The notes below the pieces were generated by a model that ran no database searches, was not told the origin of the DNA, and saw only the letters and a program-made list of their open reading frames with translations. A program made the translations under genes and the position numbers. A DNA stretch of 64,000 nt, from the NCBI GenBank assembly GCA_028554795.2, contig CM068826.1, positions 100,282,846 through 100,346,845 of the forward strand. The letters are read 5' to 3'. The DNA is from Sinohyriopsis cumingii (taxonomy: Eukaryota > Mollusca > Bivalvia > Unionida > Unionidae). Shown here piece by piece: positions 12,319-25,026 of this stretch; position 1 is the first letter of the stretch, and every line of letters begins with the position of its first letter.

Positions 12319-15300
12319 AAGAGGATATAGAGGATGAGTAGATGTTCGCATTTCTAAGCTTGTTACACAATGAAGTGTTTCTTTTTCAGCGAAATCGGCA
12401 TAGTGCAATCTTCTATCTAGTTTTTAGCAATTCAATAAATTGCTACCACCAAACAAATATAAAATGTAAACGCAAAAGGCCCGTACTGATATAAGAACGT
12501 TTTGCTTCAGGTCAGTGTATCTTGTTTTATAATGACATTTTTAGTCTCGTGAGTTACATACGAGTGGAACTATTGAACAGTACTGGAATAAATAGTGATG
12601 CTAAACTCGACCCTTGTCACAAAGTACTCAGCCATTCAGAAAATTCTCTGATGGAAAAGAGATATCATTTATAGATAGCACCCTTTAAGTACGCTCTTGA
12701 TGGCATTTGCTGGTAATATGATTTTTGTTTTCTTCTTTTAGACATATAATGCACTTTTTGATGGAATACAAACCTTTAAAAATAGTATTAATGTAAGACA
12801 GTGAAAGTACTAACAAAATTATTCTCATATAAATCACATTTCTTTATTCATAATAACTGTTTACCCCCCGAAATGATTGGGACATACCTCAAATAAGGTG
12901 ATTCTGTAAGTTTGAAAAACATTGATGTTTTATTATATTTGGGTTAACATATTCTCTCGAAAACGTAATTTTGTAAGTACCTCATCAATTGATTTTTGGG
13001 TGGAAAGTTGAATTTACTAAAGTATATAACTTTCTTTTCTATAGTTTACATAAAGTGCATAAGTTTACCTTTAATCGTACGGGATGCCAAGCGATTCCGC
13101 CAATTTTATTCGTTTAGGCAGCCTACAGCTTTGTGCTAAAACATTCTCAAGCCTAGCGTAGACAATTGCCGTGCTTTATGCTTTTTTTTATATCTGATTA
13201 CACTGGTGTGTTATCCAATAACAGGGAGTCTCTTAATGTGTTATACCTGACGCTCCCAGATAGCATTACGACACACCAAGGGTCTAAATTAAGCTAGTGT
13301 TAATTCCCCTCAAGACCAGATGAAAACATTAATGTTGAACGCACTGGGTAGTATCACAACGAATGTTTTAGATTACGGTAGCTGAGATCGGTCCAAGACC
13401 TCCTATACACAATGACTTTACAAAGTTTTACCGGTTCGTCACACGCGAGAGTCTGCAGTACGGTTAAAATTTAGGCAGTAAAAATAATTCTGACACTTGC
13501 GTAAAACGATATAGTCATTAACATTTTTTAAATACAGTTACTAATTCTTTGGAAATACAATTATACAATTACTAAATCTTTCGAGAAAAAAAAACAGCGA
13601 TACCGATCACAACCCCGCTACCATAGGTGTAAACAATTTAGTCGTTATTGTCAGTGAACTATTAAACAGTGTCTAACTGATTCGTGATTGCAAACGTGGT
13701 AAATGGGAAGCCGATTGAGATTCTGGACTGAGGCTTAAGCCAGGACGATATTAGACGAAACTGATAATGTATAACAATGGCAAAATTTGAAGAAAGTATT
13801 CGATCCAGCGTTTGACACGGACGCACCTTTCAGGATAGAAGCAAAATGGATATACAGCATTACTCGTACCAGGCTTTAGTCCTAATAAAAAGATGACCGA
13901 GTGGAAATACAAGTGCACGAGGAGTCTGTGTATTTGTTTCCGGTTGAGTCCATTCTTTGAATACGATGTAACACTTGTACAAAAATAACGACGCCGGTAC
14001 CAACATATGTCAACAAAGGAATCATGGCGTCGTTTATCAGCGCTCAGTATCTCATCGACGGAAAGGAAATCGAAGCATGATTGAGCAATTTATGGTAAAT
14101 TCATTCTATTATTTCCGATTTATCTTATGCGGGATGACCTAGGAGACATGGGAACTCTAGCGATGATCTCGGCAAATAACATCCCTCAACATACAAACAA
14201 CACCGTTTCCAATTCAAGTTGAACGTTATACAACGTAACGTTCTATTCAGTCATTGCGTATAATCATTTCACTTAAATAAACAATATTGTTGCTTTGAAC
14301 ACAAAATCGGCTAAAACAAACAAGGAATAAACAATAAAGCATTCGGCCAGGCCCTCAAGAGAAGACAACAGTAAACCCGCGTAAAGAACATGCTTAAATA
14401 TGCACACAGATCACGATTTAATTAGGTTGAACCAGTTCTGATAAATGAGTAATGGACTTATACATTTTAATACTGACGAGTTGTAGACTTTATTTAGTGT
14501 CTTGCGGTTCGGTTTACTGCATTTATGAATAAAAGAATTATACAAATATTTGAAGAGAAAATATATTATACACTGAAGTAAAGTATTATGTGATGAAAAA
14601 CCATTGACCATTTTTGTTAATTACACTTTAAAATTATTTGACAATGATGACTCAGTGCTACACATACAAAGACGATGAAAACTGGAAACATGTGTTGGTA
14701 TAAAACACTTAAAAAGTTACTAGATAAATTGGATCTGAGAATAAATACAGCTATAAATACCGACGTGGTAAACAATATGCAATCTGTTATAATTTTAGAA
14801 AAGAAAGACGTCTAAATAAAAGAAGACGATGTGGCAAGAATTATGAAGATAGGAATTACAAAAATGGTAAGGTATTATAATCAGGACTGCACGGCATACA
14901 ATAGACTCTATGAATGATTTAAAGGGATAGATGATGAACTTGTTCTCTTGTCTCAAGGAAAAAATAAACAAAACGTTCATAATATGACTATGGTTACAGG
15001 AACTGGTGTGACTGACCTTGAAACATATGTTATTACTCTTCTGATTTGCTTTTTTCATTTCTTTTTATATATTTTGTCACTAAATATAAATCTTACAGGA
15101 ATACCGAAAAGAACAAGTTGCTCAATAATTACCAATATGGCATTAGCGACCAATTTAAATAAATAGAAACAATTTCCATCTAACGAAAAAGCCAGATTAT
15201 TATAATGTCGATATACGAAATAATGCTCCTGCCTTTAAGCTAACTAAGATAGCTGGTAATGAAAGAATCTATATAATCACATCCGCGCCACTTAGTGATA

Positions 15301-15397
15301 AAAAGTTTCCAAAATTGTATGTTTGGACAATGAGTTGCTATTTAGATACATACAGTCGTAAAAGTCAATGTAATTTTTGAATCTTACCTTTTGTACA
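12141..15397. other. unassigned DNA
   Basis: No gene recognised. It contains the (AT)n tract at 12237-12316. A 17-codon ATG-initiated ORF at about 14023 is too short to call. Confidence 0.5.
12237..12316. repeat. (AT)n microsatellite
   Basis: About 80 bp of nearly perfect AT dinucleotides. Confidence 0.98.
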
Positions 15398-15651
15398 GGG
15401 GACCCCGAGTGGCCGAGTGGTCTAAAGCGCTCTCCGTTACGGATCACTGCCATCTCACCTCTGTCTGCGCAGGTTCGAGTCTCAGATTCAGCCAATGTGG
15501 ATATGTGAGAAAGCTTGCCAGTAGCTTCTCGTGGGTCGGAGGTTCTTTCCGAGGTTTTCCAGGGTTCTTCCTCCACCATTAATACTGATAACCATGTATG
15601 GCCTATCGTGTGCTGAAAAATGGCCTTAAACCCCACAACAACAACAACAAC
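15398..15651 (+). mobile_element. tRNA-derived SINE, most complete copy
   Basis: It begins with a tRNA-Ser/Leu-like head (CCGAGTGGCCGAGTGGTCTA at about 15403, box A-like) with GGTTCGAGTCTC (box B-like) about 70 bp on. A conserved body follows, and it ends in (ACA)n. Related copies lie at 145-236 and 11917-12140. The internal Pol III promoter boxes suggest tRNA ancestry, and the body rules out a plain tRNA gene. Confidence 0.85.
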
Positions 15652-16540
15652 ATTTTGAACATTTGTTTTACTCTTTCACCCATGATATCTTTTCTTTAAA
15701 TCTTGAATTAATAATATTAATATTTTCTCCAAATTACGTTAATCGAAAAGTTATTTGTGGGTTTTTTAACTTTCACAAGTTGATAAGATCTTGTTCAGTT
15801 TAATCCTATTCTTTCCATTCGTCTCTAAAATTGTACATTTCAATGTCGTGTTTACATTTTTTCTTATTCTTGTTCACTCAATCTTTTCATGACTTTACAT
15901 AACCTTTCAAAATGATCTCTCTTGTTCAACCAATTTTTTTTAGTTTTTCTATTTATTTTCATTTCATCTTTAAAAGTATATTGTAATTAACTACATAATT
16001 TACAATTTATTCAAACTATACATCAGCATAAAGTTTCATAGCCCTGCCGAATGTTAACTATTGAACTCAATAGTTCATTGTTTTATATTGTTTACACCTT
16101 TACGTTTCCAGTAACTTTGTTTTCAGTTAGTTGTTTCCAAATGCTTCTTTTGAATTGGCAACCTAAAAGCCTTAAAAGCTCACTTCTACCTGTTAGCATA
16201 GTTGTATAGTTAGGCCATAACATTTATATCGAGTATCCATTTTACGAACTTGTTTTATTTTACCGATATCTTGGTAATTCAATTTTTTTCTCAATTTTTA
16301 AATGAGTTGTCTTCTGAAGCTTCCATTTCAATAAATATATGTTCCACATTGTAAGATTGGGATCGTCTGCATGTCTATAACTTTTACACGTTTCAAAACG
16401 TAACTTAGACTAGTACAGTCGTGATATACTCTCAGATTTTAATAGTCTTTCACCATACTTTATTGTTGAAACTTTAAAATTTATTATCATTTCCATGTTT
16501 CAGTTTTCCAGGTTACGATGCCATCTATAGCGATATTTGA
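15652..16540. other. unassigned AT-rich DNA
   Basis: Nothing recognised apart from T-rich low-complexity sequence. Confidence 0.5.
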
Positions 16541-17290
16541 TCTTTGGCATTATCATATCAGGTCTATTGCATCGGCTATGACATTACCATATCAATGTCG
16601 ATATCAGACCCATGACAATATCATATCAGGTCCATTGCATCAGCTATGACAGTACCAAATTAATGTCCATATCAGACCCATGGCAATATCATCTCAGATC
16701 CATTGCATCGGCTATGACATTACCATATCAATGTCGATATCAGACCTATGACAATATCATATCAGGTCCATTGCATCAGCTATGACAGTACCAAATTAAT
16801 GTCGATATCAGACCCATGACAATATCATCTCAGATCCATTGCATCGGCTATGACATTACCATATCAATGTCGATATCAGACCTATGACAATATCATATCA
16901 GGTCCATTGCATCAGCTATGACAGTACCAAATTAATGTCCATATCAGACCCATGGCAATATCATCTCAGATCCATTGCATCGGCTATGACATTACCAGAT
17001 TAATGTCAATATCAGACCTATTGTAATATCATATCAGATCCATTACATACGCTATAGCATTACCAGATTTATGTCGATATCAGACCGATTGCAATATCAT
17101 ATCAGATCTATTGCATCAGCTATGATATTACCAGATCAATGTCGATATCATACCTATTGCAATATCATATCAGATCCACTGCATCAGCTATGGCATTACC
17201 AGATCAATGTCGCTATCAGATCTATGGCGTTAGTTATGGCATTACCATATCAATGTCGCTATTAAACCTATGGCAATACTAGCACAGATT
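16541..17290 (+). repeat. 68-bp tandem repeat array with two alternating subtypes
   Basis: About eleven units of a motif with the anchors GCATCGGCTATGACATTACC and ATCAGACCCATGACAATATC. Units alternate between forms with ACATTACCATATCAATG and ACAGTACCAAATTAATG, so the left part has a higher-order period of about 136 bp. Copies become more divergent to the right. Confidence 0.85.
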
Positions 17291-18282
17291 AATATCATAT
17301 TATTATATCAGCTATGGAGATACCAGATCACATTTTTCTGAAGAAGATTCTTCCTAATGCTATTAAAAATCAAAAAGAAAACAAGTAGTAAAACAAAACA
17401 AGTATAAAAACAGCAAAAAATTAAACGAAACAAAACGAACGCGCAAATAAACAAACAAAAAGCTTCCACAGTATTTAGTTATGCCGAAATCATGTACAAT
17501 TACATCTGTTTTATTTCTATTTCGGCACCAAAGTGATTCTTTCATCAATAATATTGATATTTAAAACGTATTTCATATAACTGCGGCCACCACTGGAAAT
17601 ATTATGCAGTGAGGATAATTTAGTCTATCACATTTTAAATCCCTCTAGGTAATATACTACTAAAAGTGTTCTAATGCGGCTGTGTTGTCTTTTTATATTT
17701 TAAAATTTCATGGATTTTGTATTAAATGTCAAAACCAGCACACAAAACGAATTTTAAAGGTGTTACATCTGTCCTATGCTTCACAGCAAAGTCATCAATA
17801 ACTAAGAATCTATCTTTGAGGACAGAATGCAAGGCATCCTGAATTAAAGTCAGACCTGAAATAGGACGCTTTGTTCGGCGCTAGAACATGTCATTTTAAA
17901 TTTAAATGTCTTTTCAAAGAGACTTTAACTAGCACGCACCGTGGAGAGACGCTAAAATTGCTGTAATGAATAACGTAATTCAAATTCTAGATGTGATAGA
18001 TAGAAAGATAGAGAGAGAGAGAAGGGGGAGGGGGCAAGATAAGTATAATTCACCCCTACTCAGAATCGAACCCGATTGTGCGAGTAACAGCACACATTGC
18101 CTTGCCTGCACACACATATCTTCATGCCTTCAGAATTAATGGCACATCCCGCAAAAAGAGCGGGCATAAGAGTTATTGAAGGCATTCATGCGTAGCAAAC
18201 ACTTTGCTTGTCGAACCAGTAATGAACTCTCCTCTGAATGCAGTCACCCCGGATTCCTTAGACAGAATGTAACATAGACACC

Positions 18283-18315
<33 letters not shown>

Positions 18316-18490
18316 GAGACAGAGAGAGAAAATTACAATCCTTGGATCCCACGATGCATGATAATATGGAATAAAATAACAGAGAACAGTTGTACAGATG
18401 CTGATAAAAGTAGATTCGGATAGAAAACGTTCTGATAACACTGGACAACAAATTTTTACAAAAGTCATGTTACTGAAATAAAATTAGTCA
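17291..18490. other. unassigned DNA with a degraded dispersed repeat and a GA/GACA tract
   Basis: Positions 17720-17830 share blocks (ATTAAATGTCAAAACCAGCA, CAAAGTCATYAA) with 21540-21720 and 27590-27930, so this is a dispersed repeat family. A purine-rich microsatellite lies at 18284-18328. Confidence 0.4.
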
Positions 18491-18494
18491 ATTC

Positions 18495-18560
18495 TTATCA
18501 ATTTTTATGTGCTGAACACGAATATGACAGTCAAATTGCAAAATTGGCTCTAGTTTGTTT
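18495..18560. repeat. imperfect inverted repeat, left partner
   Basis: Its reverse complement matches 20733-20795: both contain GAGCCAAT, then ATATTCGTGTTC(A/G)GCACA and AAAAT. The pair encloses the 562-aa ORF and probably marks the ends of a transposable element. Confidence 0.5.
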
Positions 18561-18655
18561 GTAATCTGCAAGAAATTAATGTTTACATAACGAAATGCAT
18601 TCCAATAGTAAAAGGTCAACTGTAATAGCCTACCTATAAAAAATCAAGTCATTGA

Positions 18656-20344
18656 CTACATCTTAGATTTCTTCGCCTGTCTCTTGTACAGCTGTTCGGG
18701 AGCATCTCTGAGGAGTGTCCAGCAGTAGTCAGCCAGCATTGTAGTGGACCATTTTCCCTGGTATCTTTGTTCCATTGTTGCGATATCTTGATGAAAACGT
18801 TCGCCGTGTTCATCACTAACAATACGACAGTTGCTAGGAAAGAAATCCAAATGGGAATGAAGAAAGTGAATCTTTAGAGACATATTGCAGCCAAGTTTCT
18901 TATACTTCATCAACATGTCTTCTACTAGTTTCTTATAGTTTTCTGCCCTAACATTTCCGAGGAAGTTTGTAGAAACTAGGCGAAAAGCATTCCATGCTTG
19001 TTTCGCGTCACCTTCCAGCAAGTTGTTGAACCGGTCATCTTTGAAAAGCTCTCGAATCTGAGGACCCACAAAAACTCCCTCTTTAATCTTTGCTTCGCTG
19101 AGTCGAGGGAATTTTTCATGCAGGTATCGGAATGCTGGCAAAGTCCGGTCAATGGCTTTCACGAAGTTCTTCATCAAACCTAGTTTGATGTGAAGGGGTG
19201 GTAGCAAGATTTTCTGAGCCTCAACCAGAGCTGGGTGTTGGATATTCTTCTCTCCAATGGCTACATTCTGCCTGTGAATCCATTCCTTCCTCATGTAGTG
19301 CATTTCCCTTGCTCGGCTATCCCACTTGCATAAGAAACACATGTATTTTGTATATCCTTGCTGCAGTCCCATTAAAAGGGCAACTACCTTCAAATCACCA
19401 CAGAGGTGCCAGCTGTACTTGTTATACTCAATGGAATTCAGTAGCTGCCTTAAGTTATCGTATGTCTCTTTCATGTGGACAGCATACGCTACTGGAATAG
19501 ATGGAAGAATGTTTCCATTGTGCAAAAGCACAGCCTTGAGACTCAGTTTCGAAGAGTCCACAAATAGTCTCCATTCTTGTGGGTCATGAGTGATTTTTAA
19601 AGCGTTCATGAGGCCCTCAATATCGGAACAGAATATCAGATTACTTTCCTTTCTGAAGAAAGGCTCCAATTGCTGGTGGCGCTTTCGATATGCAGTAATT
19701 GTGACATCTTCTTCTAGAAGATTCCATTGTTGGAGTCTTGATCCTAGCAATTCTGCCTTGTTCTTTGATAAGTCCAAATCACGAATCAGGTCATTTAGTT
19801 CTTCCTGTGTTATTCTGTGTGGGGTTGATGATGCACCACAGTGAAAATCTGGATCACTGCATGCTGATGGACCAGGAGAAGAACAGGTCGACTCACCTTT
19901 GTCTTCGTCAGATGAATCAAGAGAATATTCTGCTGGAGGTTCTGGAATAGGAAGTCCCTCACCATGTGGAACTGGTCTCAATGCAGACGGAATGTTTGGG
20001 TAGACTATTCTCGACTTCTTTCGCTTCGTTATTCCGCCGGAAAGAGGAGGAACCAAGCAGAAGTAACAGTCATTTAGGTGGTTGCTTGGCTCTCTCCACA
20101 CCACTGGGACTGCAAACGGCATTGATGACCTTTTGCAATTCAACCACTGTGAAAGCTGTGTTGTACATGTAGCACAGCATATATGCGGAGCCCAAGGCTT
20201 GTCTTGGTCACCAACCTTGCATCCGAAGTAAAGATGATATGCCTTCTTCACTTGAGAATTGATACTTTTCTTCTGGTTGGCAAATGTCACTTCCCCACAA
20301 ATATAGCAAAAATTGTTTGCGGTATTAACACACTTTCGAGGCAT
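18656..20344 (-). CDS. transposon-type protein of uncharacterised invertebrate family
   Basis: A 562-aa intact ORF. The N-terminus has paired cysteines (C13/C16, C56/C57/C60) suggesting a zinc-binding domain. An acidic, Ser/Pro-rich linker covers about residues 135-180. The C-terminal half has spaced acidic residues D263 and D317, a CxxC at 336/339, and a later DEHGERFHQD motif near residue 510, which together look like an RNase H-fold DDE core with a Cys insertion (inference). Similar proteins are known as multicopy uncharacterised proteins in hydrozoans, aphids and molluscs. Imperfect inverted repeats flank it at 18495-18560 and 20733-20795, which supports a mobile element. The intact frame suggests recent activity or domestication. 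Confidence 0.6.
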   Translation of the reverse strand: MPRKCVNTANNFCYICGEVTFANQKKSINSQVKKAYHLYFGCKVGDQDKPWAPHICCATCTTQLSQWLNCKRSSMPFAVPVVWREPSNHLNDCYFCLVPPLSGGITKRKKSRIVYPNIPSALRPVPHGEGLPIPEPPAEYSLDSSDEDKGESTCSSPGPSACSDPDFHCGASSTPHRITQEELNDLIRDLDLSKNKAELLGSRLQQWNLLEEDVTITAYRKRHQQLEPFFRKESNLIFCSDIEGLMNALKITHDPQEWRLFVDSSKLSLKAVLLHNGNILPSIPVAYAVHMKETYDNLRQLLNSIEYNKYSWHLCGDLKVVALLMGLQQGYTKYMCFLCKWDSRAREMHYMRKEWIHRQNVAIGEKNIQHPALVEAQKILLPPLHIKLGLMKNFVKAIDRTLPAFRYLHEKFPRLSEAKIKEGVFVGPQIRELFKDDRFNNLLEGDAKQAWNAFRLVSTNFLGNVRAENYKKLVEDMLMKYKKLGCNMSLKIHFLHSHLDFFPSNCRIVSDEHGERFHQDIATMEQRYQGKWSTTMLADYCWTLLRDAPEQLYKRQAKKSKM

Positions 20345-20460
20345 TACTGTTCTTTATTGTACGTAAATGGATAAAATAATAAGTTTTATGTAACAGTAGC
20401 TTGAACTGTCTCGCACAACGTCTAAAATATTTTAAATGCTGAACCTATCTGATTGGGCTT

Positions 20461-20583
20461 TATATAGTACACTGCTTACGTCAGCTTCAGCAGCCGCCTG
20501 GCATTAGTATAATAGGCCTACACATGTATAGTACACTGCTGACGTCAACTTACTTCAGCAGCCGCATGGCATTAGTATTGCAT
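20461..20583 (+). repeat. direct repeat upstream of the transposon-type ORF
   Basis: Two copies of a block containing TATAGTACACTGCT, ACGTCA and CAGCAGCCGC, GGCATTAGTAT, about 62 bp apart. They lie in the putative promoter region of the minus-strand ORF that starts at 20344. Confidence 0.7.
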
Positions 20584-20732
20584 TGCATCAGAAAATGATG
20601 CAATCAACTGTGGATGATGTGAGCATGATGGTATTATGCAATGTTACATCATTATTCCGGATGTTGCTGCAGTCCTACTGGAGAAATTTACACAGTGAAA
20701 CATAGAAAATGAGGTATATGAATATCTTCAAA

Positions 20733-20795
20733 ACGAGAGCCAATACAATTTTTTCACGGTTATATTCGTGTTCGGCACACCAAAATACTACAGAT
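20733..20795. repeat. imperfect inverted repeat, right partner
   Basis: See 18495-18560. The shared core is ATATTCGTGTTC followed by GCACA. Confidence 0.5.
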
Positions 20796-21207
20796 TAGGG
20801 CCTTTTCAAGTCAGTAATGATTTCACTGTTGACCAGTGTAACCGCTCGGTGAAGTAAACGTTTTGGTCCACTACTGAAGTTTACCGATAATACGAATTGT
20901 TTGTTTAGGCTTTATAAATCAAACCTTCCATCTATGCTCCATCTATCCAGCAAAATCGTTACAAATATCAACAAAGACAACATACATTATTCCACACCAT
21001 TCAAGGGAAATATACATTTTTGTGGAAAAAGTGAACAAGTTGGTAGTTAGTTGTTCGAACAGACATTAATCAGTATTTCTTCTTTGATCTCAAGTCATTT
21101 TGATACAAAAATGTTTAAGCAATATAACAGTGAAATAATACTAAATATCAAATGGTTCACGTCCTCTCATTTTAAAAGGCAAATAGTGCGCACGATTTAC
21201 ACAGATG

Positions 21208-21426
<219 letters not shown>

Positions 21427-21844
21427 TGCTATTAAGATACATCATATAAAATCCGCATTGGTACATTCGGTCGTTGATAAATATTTTGACTGTATTCAAT
21501 TCAACACCGTACTCAAGATGATTCCGTTGATAAAATTATGATTACAAGAAATTTCATGCAGTAATGACAGCGGTATCAATTTTATACACAGAACACGAGT
21601 CACTATTGCAAGGCATTTCAGACTCCTCCGGGAAATCAACTAAAATTTTATTCATGGTCACAACAGCACATACGTTTTTAATTTTTATTCATTATTTTGT
21701 GCCATGTTTCACACCAAAGTCATTAACCCTAAGTTAATCTATATGCAAAGAATGCCAGTTACCATATATTCATATGAGTAAATCGTGTTGAAATCATGCG
21801 TTCGATGGATGCTGATAAGTACAGAAAGGATAAATATGTATTCA

Positions 21845-22491
21845 GGGGGCAGGGTCCAGTTTTTATGTAAACATTTAACGCCGCAATCAGCGACCTAGTA
21901 TAAAAAATCATAACAAATCAAATACACAAGTGAGGTCAAAAAGGTCCATATTTTTATATACCTATATTAAAACAAAGCATAAGAATAGTATTCACTTGAC
22001 CAGAGAAGTCAACGGCAGTTCACAGCAGAAGAGGTTTATGCACCCCAACCCCTATTTTATACCTGCATTTTTCACATCCAAATGCCATTTTGACAGCATG
22101 TGGTGCTCACAGTGCAAACGCAAGCCATTTTCCTGGATGAAAATTTTAAAAAACATTGTCTACTAAATAGTTTGATGCAATTCAGAATAGTTGTCATCCA
22201 AGCCGTTTTTGAGATACTCTAGTTGCCTTGAACCCACGTGTCTACTGCTATGGGAGGCTAGCTCTTCTTCCTAGCCAACTATTGGTATTTCAGTATCAAC
22301 ATACTGCAGAGCAACTATGGAAGGTGTACATGCCTGACATCATTTTCAAGAACAACACAAGCCCAAAACACCTAGTTCACAAATATATCCATATCTATAA
22401 ATACTAAACAATAATAGCTGAAAAAGTCACACCATAGCCTTAAGTTAAGAAATTTGCCAGGGGCCAATTTACGAAACTGGACCCTGCCACC
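21845..22491 (+). mobile_element. non-autonomous DNA transposon, TTAA type, copy 1
   Basis: A 647-bp segment with terminal inverted repeats: GG(G/T)GGCAGGGTCCAGTTT at the left and its complement ending CTGGACCCTGCCACC at the right. It is flanked by TTCA on the left and TTAA on the right, consistent with a TTAA target duplication with one mutated side. It is highly similar to 24379-25026. It encodes no protein. The TTAA target points to a piggyBac- or Kolobok-type transposase in trans. Confidence 0.75.
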
Positions 22492-24378
22492 TTAAGAATT
22501 TGGCTGAAAATGGTTTATGTCAAAAGTTGTGTACATATCACATATTTAGACATGATCTAGTACAATGGTATAAAGGAAAACTTTTTGTGCACAAAACTAA
22601 AAATGGTATTTTGCTTTTTGAAAAAGTTACCTCTTGCGGCAAAAAGCATTGCATTATTTGCATTGTGAATTATGACTGACTGCATTTCTTGAAAGATTTC
22701 AAATTGTTTGCAACCTACAATGCTTTTGGTCTTTGTTTACCACCATAGCATCAGTACAAAATCAAAATTCCTTTACAATGTTTCACGAATGTCAAGAAGA
22801 GATCTGGAAGTTATAAATTTTAGGAGGGAATGACAGAAATGCTATGTTAGGTGTCAGTGACAGAAGTGAAAAGTTTCTATAAACTCTTCTAGCAAACTTA
22901 AAGAAATCACACATTTAAGTAAATCATGTGCTTTAGAAGTACTCTTAGACTGATATAAAAGAAGTGGTTCCTAACTTTTCATTATCATTCTGGAGATGCT
23001 AATAGCAGCATTACTGTTGTGTCAATGTGTGTTGTGGGGGGGGGGGAGGGATAATCGCAACACAAGTCTAGCTAGTCTGGAGAAGTCAAAGTTTAATCAT
23101 TTAACATTAGACAATGCTGGAATATTGATATACTGATGTGTGGGACCCTAAAACTTACAAAGTGACATATCAAATAAATTCATTGATACATTGCCAATGA
23201 AATTGACCATACATATACAAATTACTCAATACAATTTAACAGAGAAATTTCTTCTCAGACACCAATTTACTTACAACTGACTTCAATGTTTTCTGGAGTT
23301 TACACAATCATAGTAAATAATAATAAAAGGTATAGACCAAATATTTAGAGTGGAAAATCCAGTTCAAGGTAAAAATCATTTCACCGGCTTGGCTTTTGAT
23401 AAGCACGTACCATAAAACAACTCCTGCAGAAGCTAAATCTGTCCGTCAAAGTCACTCTCTTGTGCACTTAGATCATAATGAGTATCTGGATGAGATTGAA
23501 GCTATTGTTTCTTTCAGCATGACTAACCGATTAATCCTGATCTCCTACCATGCAAACTGAGACCTGCAAAAAGAAAGGAAACCAGTGATATTGATGTACA
23601 TTTAACATTCAGTGAAAACATAAGACTTTCAGAGGAGAAACTGTATGTGTATTGTCAAATGCATGAAGCTGCCACTTAATTTTAAGCTTTTCACCCTTTG
23701 TTAACTGAACCTAGAAATTTCAAGATATATACATAACACTGAAACATTTTCTATTATCACCCAAGTGTGAGATATGAATCTCTTATGTCAACTTCAGAGT
23801 GGGGTCATGAAGGTAGAAACTGTGTCGATGTGCTAAAACTTTCATTCTTTTCACCAAAATATAGCAAGTAATATGCCATACGCATCATTATTTCTAAGAC
23901 CGTTCCACTGGTGACATTCAATATTCACAACAGTATGTTTATGTATGATTCCTCTGAATTCTATCTGCTCCTGTGGAGTTAAATTACTTTAAAGAATACA
24001 TGTTGACATGCTATGCAATTGTTTAGGTGTGTCTGTATTGAAATGTGAATATTATTCATAAAAATAGGGGTGCAAAACCTTGACAGCTACAGAAAATGCA
24101 AGACAATACATTATGGTTACCATTTTGTTCCCATATTTAGTAAGTTAAGTCCAAAATATGCTACTTTGTCATGATGTAAACAGTTCTCACATGGAGGTAC
24201 AAAACACAGTTACCTCCCTCTCCAAAGAGCATTACATACAACACTAAGTGATATATGGAAAAAGGAAGGAGATATAATAAAGTTAATGCATACAAATTAT
24301 TTAAATAAACACAAAGAAACAAAAAAGTATAATAGATGTGGCTGACTGCACCATCAAAAAATTATCAATTTTCCTTAA
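22492..24378. other. unassigned DNA between two transposon copies
   Basis: No ORF or RNA gene recognised. A G-rich homopolymer stretch lies at about 23036-23046. Because it is bounded on both sides by TTAA, a composite origin cannot be excluded. Confidence 0.4.
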
Positions 24379-25026
24379 GGGGACAGGGTCCAGTTTTTAT
24401 GTACAAATTTAATGCCGCAATCAGCGACCTAGTATAAAAAATCATAACAAATCAAATACACAAGTGAGGTCAAAAAGGTCCATATTTTTATATACCTATA
24501 TTAAAACAAAGCATAAGAATAGTATTCACTTGACCAGAGAAGTCAATGGCAGTTCACAGCAGAAGAGGTTTATGCACCCCAACCCCTATTTTATACCTGC
24601 ATTTTTCACAGCCAAATGCCATTTTTGACAGCATGTGGTACTCACAGTGCAAACGCAAGCCATTTTCCTGGATGAAAATTTTAAAAAACATTGTCTACTA
24701 AATAGTTTGATGCAATTCAGAATAGTTGTCATCCAAGCCGTTTTTGAGATACTCTAGTTGCCTTGAACCCACGTGTCTACTGCTATGGGAGGCTAGCTCT
24801 TCTTCCTAGCCAACTATTGGTATTTCAGTATCAACATACTGCAGAGCAACTATGGAAGGTGTACATGCCTGACATCAATTTTAAGAACAACACAAGCCCA
24901 AAACACCTAGTTCACAAATATATCCATATCTATAAATACTAAACAATAATAGCTGAAAACGTCACACCATAGCCTTAAGTTAAGAAATTTGCCAGGGGCC
25001 AATTTACGAAACTGGACCCTGCCACC
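24379..25026 (+). mobile_element. non-autonomous DNA transposon, TTAA type, copy 2
   Basis: Second copy of the element at 21845-22491 in the same orientation with a few substitutions and single-base indels. It is flanked by TTAA on the left and TCAT on the right. The terminal inverted repeat core is ACAGGGTCCAGTTT on the left. Confidence 0.75.

Noticed and set aside
15398-15490. Possible tRNA-Ser/Leu gene
   Set aside because: Box A and box B are present, but no cloverleaf 3' half follows and the sequence continues into a repeated SINE body.
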